Part shown: positions 43,276 to 49,046 of the stretch, one piece after another
Layout of the letters: each line of letters begins with the position of its first letter
How positions within the stretch are numbered: position 1 is the stretch's first letter
DNA from: Candidatus Gastranaerophilales bacterium
Lineage (GTDB): Bacteria > Cyanobacteriota > Vampirovibrionia > Gastranaerophilales > Gastranaerophilaceae
Length of the DNA stretch: 49,046 nt
Assembly (NCBI GenBank): GCA_947584965.1
Contig: CANPWQ010000010.1
Location: 1-49,046 of the forward strand
Direction of reading: 5' to 3'
Program-made: the position numbers and the translations under genes
The notes under the pieces: generated by a model
Database searches by the model: none
What the model saw: only the letters and a program-made list of their open reading frames with translations
Told to the model about the DNA's origin: nothing

Positions 43276-44564
43276 ATTTCAAAGCGGGAATATATCTGTC
43301 CTATATTCTTTAAATAATCCTCTATATCAAAGCAAGATTTTATTTCAGCCTCGGTTAATTTTAATTTAATTTCTTCATCATTTAAAAGATTATCAATAAA
43401 ACTTCCGTCATTATTAAATGCGTTAAGTGCGTTTTTTTGAACCAGTCTGTATGCTTCTTCGCGGGATAGTCCTTTTTCGCAGAGTTTCAACAGCACTTTT
43501 TGTGAAAACACAATTCCGCCAAACTTTTTGGTATTTTTGAGCATTGTATCTTTATGCACAACAAGGTTTTTAATAACGTTATTGAGCCTATTTAGCATAT
43601 AATCAATTAAAATTGTAGTATCGGGGAAGATAATCCTTTCAACGCTTGAGTGAGAAATATCTCTTTCATGCCAGAGCGCAATATTTTCAAGTGCACTAAT
43701 GGAATTAGAGCGGACAATTCTGGCTAATCCCGTTAAATTTTCGCCCGAGATCGGATTTTTTTTATGAGGCATAGCTGATGAACCCTTTTGCCCTATGCTA
43801 AAGCCCTCCTCGACCTCTGATACTTCGGTTCTTTGGAGGTGGCGAAGCTCAACCGCTATTTGTTCTATTACACTCCCGATAACTGCCAATGACTGGATAA
43901 AGCGGGCATGAATATCGCGGGCAATAATTTGAGTAGAAAATTTAGCAGGTTTCAAGCCCAAATATTTGCATACAAGTTTTTCTATTTCGGGATTAATATT
44001 GCTGTAAGTGCCGACAGGACCCGATATTTGACCGACCAATGCTTCATCAAGCGCAAATTCAAAACTGCGTTTTGCGCGTTCAAACAAGTCAATCCACCCG
44101 CAGAGTTTAACTCCGAAAGTCATCGGCTCTGCGTGAATACCGTGTGAGCGCCCTATACATACGGTATTTTTATGTTCTTTTGCCTTTTCTCTAACTGTGC
44201 AAATGATTTCATCCAAATCTTTTAAAATAATATTCCCGCTGTCTTTCATCTGCAAAGCAAGCGCAGTGTCTATAACATCCGAGCTTGTAAGCCCCATGTG
44301 GATATATCTTGAATTTTCGCCCACATTTTCATTAACATTTGTAAGAAATGCAATTACATCGTGGCGGACTTCTTTTTCAATTTCCGAAATTCTGTCAACG
44401 GAAAAGGAGGCATTTTTAGTAATATCTTCAAGCACACCGTTTGAAATGACCCCGAGTTCATTGTATGCTTTGCAAACCGCAAGTTCAACGTTAAGATAAT
44501 ATTGGAATTTACTGTTTAAATCCCATATTTTTTTCATTTCATCGCGAGAATACCTGTCAATCAT
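43272..44564 (-). CDS. purB: adenylosuccinate lyase
   Basis: Catalyses two fumarate-releasing steps of purine synthesis. The start is the ATG at 44564 with an AAGGAA site, giving MIDRYSRDEMKKIW and 430 residues; the open frame extends 44 codons further upstream, but without a ribosome site or homology-like sequence. The superfamily signature GSSAMPHKKNPI, plus MGLTSSDVIDTALALQ and GRSHGIHAEPMTFG, identifies it. Divergent from leuA, convergent with the second SGNH gene. Confidence 0.95.
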   Translation of the reverse strand: MIDRYSRDEMKKIWDLNSKFQYYLNVELAVCKAYNELGVISNGVLEDITKNASFSVDRISEIEKEVRHDVIAFLTNVNENVGENSRYIHMGLTSSDVIDTALALQMKDSGNIILKDLDEIICTVREKAKEHKNTVCIGRSHGIHAEPMTFGVKLCGWIDLFERAKRSFEFALDEALVGQISGPVGTYSNINPEIEKLVCKYLGLKPAKFSTQIIARDIHARFIQSLAVIGSVIEQIAVELRHLQRTEVSEVEEGFSIGQKGSSAMPHKKNPISGENLTGLARIVRSNSISALENIALWHERDISHSSVERIIFPDTTILIDYMLNRLNNVIKNLVVHKDTMLKNTKKFGGIVFSQKVLLKLCEKGLSREEAYRLVQKNALNAFNNDGSFIDNLLNDEEIKLKLTEAEIKSCFDIEDYLKNIGQIYSRFEI

Positions 44565-44589
44565 AAAAACTTCCTTTTTCAATTCTTTT

Positions 44590-44618
44590 ATTTTACAATA
44601 ACAGATAACATAGTTCAA
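44590..44618 (-). promoter_or_regulatory. candidate purB promoter
   Basis: Minus strand TTGAAC (44618-44613), 17-nt spacer, TAAAAT (44595-44590). Confidence 0.6.
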
Positions 44619-44641
44619 GAACGGGTAAAGGAGCATAAACT

Positions 44642-46171
44642 GTGCAAAGGCAGCCTTTTTTCTATGATATAACACTGCGTGACGGCAATCAATCATTAAA
44701 AAAGCCGTGGAACACTTATGAAAAGGAAATAATATTTAATCACCTAAAAGAGCTCGGTGTTCAAGGAATAGAGGCGGGATTTGCAGCTGCTTCCGAAATG
44801 GATTATGAGGCATGCTCGCATTTAGCTTCTATTGCGCCTGATAATATTGTAATCTCGGCGCTTGCAAGGTGCGTGGAAAATGACATTATAAAAGCGTCCG
44901 AAGCGATAAAATCGGCTCCGAAGCAGAGAATTCATACATTCATTGCCATGAGCCCTTTTAATATGCGGTATGTTTTAAATAAATCACCAGAACAAGTAAG
45001 AAAGCAGGCAATAGAAGCGGTTGAATTTGCGAAGAAAACTATCGGCAAAAGAGGAGAAGTGCAATTTTCCGTTGAGCATTTTGGAGACTGCGCCGAAAAC
45101 ATTGATTTTGTTATAGATACGCTTAAGCAAATAGTAAAATCCGGAGCAAATGTAATCAATCTGCCAAATACTGTTGAAAGAACGCGCCCGAAAACATTTA
45201 TTAATCTTGTGGAAAAAGTATATAACGCACTTCCCAAAGATATAATTATATCGGTTCACAATCATAATGACCTTGGCATGGCAACGGCAGTAACGGTAGA
45301 GAGTTATTTTGCGGGCGCGCTTCAGCTTGAATGTGCGCTAAACGGTTTAGGCGAGCGCGCGGGTAACACTAATATGTATGAAGTAGCTGTTGCCCTGCAT
45401 AATTCGGGCGTTGATGTTCCGTTAAATTTATCTAAAATATACGAGCTTGCTCTGACTATATCTGATATGTCAAACGTAAAGATATACGAAAAAGCGCCGT
45501 TAATAGGGCCTGACGCATTAGCGCACAGAAGCGGAATACATCAGGACGGTGCTGTAAAGACAAAAGATATGGAAAAAGGCGCATACAGACCTATTCATCC
45601 GTCATTAATCGGCAGAAAAGATGATGAAAAATTAGGCTTTACCTCGCAATCAGGGAAAACCGCGGTATACGAAATTATTTCGGAAGCCGGTTATCCGATT
45701 ACATTGCGCGAAGCTCAACGCATTGCGCCTTACGCTAAAGAAATCGCGGAAAAAATCGGCGAGCTTACCACCAAAAACATTATTGATATTTACTTTAAGC
45801 AGGTATTTAATATTCAAGGCGCTTTTGTTTTATGCAATATGGAAAAAATTGAAAGCGGAATTAATCTTCACTTTAAGTATCATGACAAGGAATACGACAT
45901 TGAAGTAGCGGGCAACGGGCCTGTTGACGGCTGTATAAAAGCAATACAAAAAGCAGGATTTAATTGCGAATTACTGCATTATGAACAGCAGGCGTTAAAC
46001 GAAGAATTAATGGGCTCAGGAGCAACCGCTATGAGTATTATGCACTTTAAAGCACCAAACGGGCAGACCGTTATTTCAAGAGGTATGGATGAAAGTACGA
46101 TAAAAGCAAATATTAAAGCTATATTCAACGGATTAAATATAATTGAAAACCTTTACAACCCAAAAGGCTAA
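44642..46171 (+). CDS. leuA: 2-isopropylmalate synthase
   Basis: Condenses acetyl-CoA with 2-oxoisovalerate in the first committed step of leucine synthesis. The 509-residue protein has the HMGL-like barrel with YDITLRDGNQ (Arg13, Asp14), the metal-binding HNHND (His206, His208) and NGLGERAGNTN. A linker domain with HRSGIHQDG follows. The C-terminal allosteric LeuA dimer domain (about 385-505, GSGATAMSIMHFKAPNG) implies leucine feedback. The start is GTG at 44642, 8 nt after AAAGGAG. Citramalate or homocitrate synthase is a less likely alternative. Four nt separate it from the exported GH13 gene. Confidence 0.88.
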   Translation: MQRQPFFYDITLRDGNQSLKKPWNTYEKEIIFNHLKELGVQGIEAGFAAASEMDYEACSHLASIAPDNIVISALARCVENDIIKASEAIKSAPKQRIHTFIAMSPFNMRYVLNKSPEQVRKQAIEAVEFAKKTIGKRGEVQFSVEHFGDCAENIDFVIDTLKQIVKSGANVINLPNTVERTRPKTFINLVEKVYNALPKDIIISVHNHNDLGMATAVTVESYFAGALQLECALNGLGERAGNTNMYEVAVALHNSGVDVPLNLSKIYELALTISDMSNVKIYEKAPLIGPDALAHRSGIHQDGAVKTKDMEKGAYRPIHPSLIGRKDDEKLGFTSQSGKTAVYEIISEAGYPITLREAQRIAPYAKEIAEKIGELTTKNIIDIYFKQVFNIQGAFVLCNMEKIESGINLHFKYHDKEYDIEVAGNGPVDGCIKAIQKAGFNCELLHYEQQALNEELMGSGATAMSIMHFKAPNGQTVISRGMDESTIKANIKAIFNGLNIIENLYNPKG

Positions 46172-46174
46172 AAG

Positions 46175-48211
46175 ATGAAAAAATTTATTTCATTATTAAT
46201 AATATTAAATTTATTATTAACGTATTCACTGCCCTCATTTGCGTTTACGCCTCATTTTATAACGAATGAAAAAATAACCGATTTAATTGAAACGGAAAAC
46301 ATTGTATCAAAAGATGTTGAAAAGCGGTTAAAATCCGCTATCACAAAAGTATACGGAGAAAGTCAAACAGAAGATATATATATTAATATATTAAAAATTA
46401 TAAAAGAAGCGCGTCAAAAGAGAGAGCCGAAATTAAAGCAGGAGGACTTAACCCGCGCCGATGACTGGTATAAAGACGAAATTATATATATGTATTACGT
46501 TGACCGTTTTGGTGTTGATGATGATATGAGCCCTAACACCTTTAGCAAATCAATCAAAATGCTGAGATATTTAAAAGGACTTGGGATAACAACAATTTAC
46601 ATGCTTCCTTTTGCGGATTCTCCAATGGGAGATGCGGGATTTGACGTTAAAAATCCGCGTGATGTAAGAAAAGATTTAGGCGGGATGAGCGAATTTATAA
46701 GATTTATCACGGAAGCAAAACGACAGGGGTTTAAAATAAAGTCCGATTTGGTTTTAAACCATTTTTCAGACAAGCATGAATGGTTTGAGAGCATACAAAA
46801 AGGCGACTTATCAAAGTTAAATTATTTTGTAGTAACGGACGAGGAGCCTCAAAAGAAGATTTATAAAGATGAGAAACTGGGATATGTTGCCGAATATAAG
46901 CATAAAAGCGGGAAAATATCAAAACGCAGGTTAATTTTCCCCGATATTACCGACACTCACTACAGAAAAGTGACGATAGACGGAAAAGATTATTATTTTT
47001 ATCATACTTTTTATCCGTTCCAACTGGATATTAACTGGGAAAATCCCGAAGTTTTATACTATAACTTAAATACAATAGCATTCTGGGCAAATATAGGCAT
47101 TGATATATTCAGAATGGACGCTATACCCTACCTGATAAAAGAGGAGGGCACAAGCGCAGAAAATAATCCCAAGACACATGAAATAATAAAAATATTAAGT
47201 ACATTTTTGCAGGAAATTGCGCCAAGGAGCGTAATACAAGCGGAAGCATGCCAGAGCCCGAAAAAAATAATCGACTACTTTGGCACTGAAAGAACAATTG
47301 AAACGGAAATTGACAATAAGCCAAAAGCGCTGACAAGAACCGATGAGGTGCAAATAGCGTATCATTTCCCTTACATGCCTGCGATGTGGGCAACAATAGT
47401 ATCGGGTGACAGCAGATATTTTTGGAAAACGCACAAACAGACCCCGCAAATTCCAAACAGTGCAAGCTGGGCAGTGTTTTTAAGAGTACATGACGAGCTT
47501 ACGCTTGAAATGGTGAACCAAAAAACGCGCGAATTAATATATGAAGATTTAGCCGATAAAGGAGCGGAATTCAGAAAAGGGTTTGGTGTAAGCGGAAGAA
47601 TGGCGGATTTTTTAGACAACAATCCCGACCGAATAACAATGGCATTTGCGATATTACTTTCATTAAAAGGAATACCGATAATCTATTACGGCGACGAAAT
47701 AGGTATTAGGAACAATTTTTCTTATGCGCAAAGGTGGGCAAAAATCAGAGAGCGAAGAAACAAGAAAACAACAAAAGATGATATGTTATCATACTTTGAC
47801 AGCCGTGACATTCACAGAAGCGCTATAAGGAGAAACACGTTTTACAGAGCTTCGCAAGGCAGTAATTCATTTAAAAGCAGGATATATAAAGAAGCAAAAC
47901 GGTTAATAGAGGTTAGAAAGAACTATCCGACAATGTCGCGCGGTGACTTTATTGAAGTAAAATCCGATAAAAACGAAGTATTTGCATATATGAGAACGGG
48001 GAAATACGATAAAATATTAATAGTAAACAACTTATCAGATGAAAGGGTATATACAGAGCTTGACAGCAGTTTATTTAACTTTACTCAAACCGATACGGAA
48101 TTAAAAATGCAAGAGTTGATAACAAAGCAGGAAAAGAAATTTCCCGTTGAAAATAAAAAATTAATAATAAAACTGCGCCCCTATGAAACGATGTGGTTAA
48201 GTTTTAAATAA
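46175..48211 (+). CDS. exported GH13 enzyme, trehalose-synthase-like
   Basis: 678 residues with a signal peptide (MKKFISLLIILNLLLTYSLP, probable cut after SFA at 23). The GH13 barrel starts near 100 with YYVDRF. Catalytic regions are complete: DLVLNH (191-196), Asp315 in FRMDAIPYL, Glu357 in QAEA, and His439-Asp440 in RVHDELTLEMV. The stretches IPYLIKEEGTSAENNPKTHE and the HFPYMP and HDELTLEMV blocks are those of the trehalose synthase/maltose glucosyltransferase group, known mainly as cytosolic enzymes. An exported form is unusual. It is followed by malQ, so alpha-glucan turnover is the likely context. Exact specificity is uncertain. Confidence 0.83.
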   Translation: MKKFISLLIILNLLLTYSLPSFAFTPHFITNEKITDLIETENIVSKDVEKRLKSAITKVYGESQTEDIYINILKIIKEARQKREPKLKQEDLTRADDWYKDEIIYMYYVDRFGVDDDMSPNTFSKSIKMLRYLKGLGITTIYMLPFADSPMGDAGFDVKNPRDVRKDLGGMSEFIRFITEAKRQGFKIKSDLVLNHFSDKHEWFESIQKGDLSKLNYFVVTDEEPQKKIYKDEKLGYVAEYKHKSGKISKRRLIFPDITDTHYRKVTIDGKDYYFYHTFYPFQLDINWENPEVLYYNLNTIAFWANIGIDIFRMDAIPYLIKEEGTSAENNPKTHEIIKILSTFLQEIAPRSVIQAEACQSPKKIIDYFGTERTIETEIDNKPKALTRTDEVQIAYHFPYMPAMWATIVSGDSRYFWKTHKQTPQIPNSASWAVFLRVHDELTLEMVNQKTRELIYEDLADKGAEFRKGFGVSGRMADFLDNNPDRITMAFAILLSLKGIPIIYYGDEIGIRNNFSYAQRWAKIRERRNKKTTKDDMLSYFDSRDIHRSAIRRNTFYRASQGSNSFKSRIYKEAKRLIEVRKNYPTMSRGDFIEVKSDKNEVFAYMRTGKYDKILIVNNLSDERVYTELDSSLFNFTQTDTELKMQELITKQEKKFPVENKKLIIKLRPYETMWLSFK

Positions 48212-48227
48212 ATAACCGTTTATACAC

Positions 48228-48256
48228 TTGTAAAATCTTTTTGATAATTATATTAT
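48228..48256 (+). promoter_or_regulatory. candidate malQ promoter
   Basis: TTGTAA (48228-48233), 17-nt spacer, TATTAT (48251-48256); AAGGGG (48277-48282) precedes the ATG at 48292. Confidence 0.5.
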
Positions 48257-48291
48257 AAAAAATAAGTTAGTTTTTTAAGGGGTTGTTTATT

Positions 48292-49046
48292 ATGGCATAT
48301 TGCGAAGAAAAAAAGTCACCGTTTTCAACGGCAGAGGGAAAAAGCGTATTAAAAGAAGCGCTAAATGTTCTAGGCAAAAAAAATCTGGCATTTATAGCAC
48401 ATGCAAACAGTTTTCCTGCTGAAGCAGGTAAAAACACGGGGTTTGGAAGCGTAAATTCAAATTCCGCAAAAAAGTTAATCGACTTTTTATCGGGAGTTTT
48501 TAACGATATCCAACTGGGGCCTGCGGGAAAAACCAAATCAATAGACGCTTCACCGTATACGGGAACAATATTTTCAAATAATCCATTGTTTATTGACCTT
48601 GAACAATTAACAACCGATGAATGGTGCAATATACTTTCACAAGAAACGTACAATAAAATTACACAAAATAATCCTAATAAAGATACAAACAGAACAGCGT
48701 ATTCATATATATTTAAAGCGCAGGATGAAGCGTTAAAAGAGGCTTGGGAAAACTTTAAAACCTGCGGGTGCGAAGAATTAAAGAAAAAATTTGAAGAATA
48801 TAAAGAAGCAAATAAATTCTGGCTCGAAAAAGATTCGTTGTATGAAGCATTAACAGTAGAACATAACAACGATTACTGGCCGATGTGGAACAGTGAAACG
48901 GATAAAAACCTTTTAAATCCGCAAAATGATGAACAAAAAGCTCAATATGAGCACAGAATAAACGAAATAAAAGAAAAATATTCCGATGTTATTGAATATT
49001 ATTCATTCTGCCAGTTTGTAATATCAACTCAAAACGATAAATCAAG
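48292..49046 (+). CDS. malQ: 4-alpha-glucanotransferase (5' part, cut by window edge)
   Basis: The frame is open from the ATG at 48292 to the window end (251 codons). LAFIAHANSFPAEAGKNTGF, followed by IQLGPAGKTKSIDASPYTGT and IFSNNPLFIDLEQL, matches the N-terminal region of GH77 amylomaltases in the form of many gut bacteria, where the enzyme disproportionates maltodextrins. The acid/base and nucleophile residues lie beyond the window, so activity cannot be judged. Together with the exported GH13 enzyme upstream it indicates glycogen or maltodextrin metabolism. No signal peptide. Confidence 0.85.
   Translation, partial: MAYCEEKKSPFSTAEGKSVLKEALNVLGKKNLAFIAHANSFPAEAGKNTGFGSVNSNSAKKLIDFLSGVFNDIQLGPAGKTKSIDASPYTGTIFSNNPLFIDLEQLTTDEWCNILSQETYNKITQNNPNKDTNRTAYSYIFKAQDEALKEAWENFKTCGCEELKKKFEEYKEANKFWLEKDSLYEALTVEHNNDYWPMWNSETDKNLLNPQNDEQKAQYEHRINEIKEKYSDVIEYYSFCQFVISTQNDKS

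Noticed and set aside
44565-44696. 44-codon upstream extension of purB
   Set aside because: The sequence is not purB-like, overlaps the leuA start region, and the AAGGAA site selects the ATG at 44564.
48267-48869. 200-codon minus-strand frame at the right end
   Set aside because: It is the shadow of malQ, whose GH77 motifs are clear on the plus strand.

Overview
The window (49 kb, AT-rich, densely coding) looks like chromosome of a non-photosynthetic relative of cyanobacteria, most likely a gut-type Gastranaerophilales/Melainabacteria member. This is an inference from gene order and lifestyle, not from a database match. The F1 beta and epsilon subunit genes form a separate atpD-atpC pair, as in cyanobacteria. 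The order rpoA-rplQ-truA-rplM-rpsI is also cyanobacterial in style. Rubrerythrin suggests an anaerobe, and no photosynthesis gene is present. Many intergenic gaps are short and operons alternate between strands. I see no rRNA, tRNA, CRISPR array, insertion sequence or prophage.

Layout. 1-5958 (minus): a lipoprotein-sized membrane-anchored unknown, ribD, a GAF-GGDEF diguanylate cyclase, coaD, a DivIVA-like coiled-coil protein and dnaB (cut by the window edge). 6018-11413 (plus): mutS, a polytopic glycosyltransferase and rimO. 11402-17956 (minus): the chromosome-condensation operon smc-scpA-scpB, ending in an unexpected membrane-anchored TPR/metzincin protease. 18118-20629 (plus): pilT, recO, deoC. 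20619-25952 (minus): a lineage-type operon of two related membrane proteins, a GH13-like protein with a degenerate region I and a small membrane protein. 26149-26728: a zinc-ribbon protein and a small Ser/Gly/Cys-rich peptide facing each other over one bidirectional terminator. 26907-29272: hom-thrC. 29372-31195 (minus): atpD-atpC. 31341-35298: an accessory stretch with a DUF4422 glycosyltransferase carrying a G10 tract, rubrerythrin, an NTF2-like protein, a radical SAM protein and an unknown. 35364-35456: a strong candidate structured ncRNA with its own promoter. 35562-41003 (minus): ribosomal protein/RNA polymerase operon infA-rpmJ-rpsM-rpsK-rpsD-rpoA-rplQ-truA-rplM-rpsI, interrupted by a 0.55-kb island of interspersed repeats between rpmJ and rpsM. 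41285-43275: two tandem SGNH-type membrane-anchored proteins, the first with a C9 tract. 43272-49046: purB, leuA, an exported trehalose-synthase-like GH13 enzyme and the start of malQ.

Most striking signals. (1) Four G/C homopolymers of 9-10 bases stand out in an AT-rich background. Two lie in frame inside cell-surface-type genes, one lies in the 19-nt spacer of a promoter-like module, and one lies between infA and rpmJ. Together they suggest a slipped-strand phase-variation system acting on surface glycans. (2) A candidate 93-nt RNA is closed by a 13-bp perfect helix and starts exactly where its TATAAT box predicts. (3) A repeat island sits inside a ribosomal operon. (4) A paralogous membrane-protein pair is coupled to a degenerate amylase-like protein. 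(5) A 77-aa Ser/Gly/Cys-rich peptide has complete expression signals.
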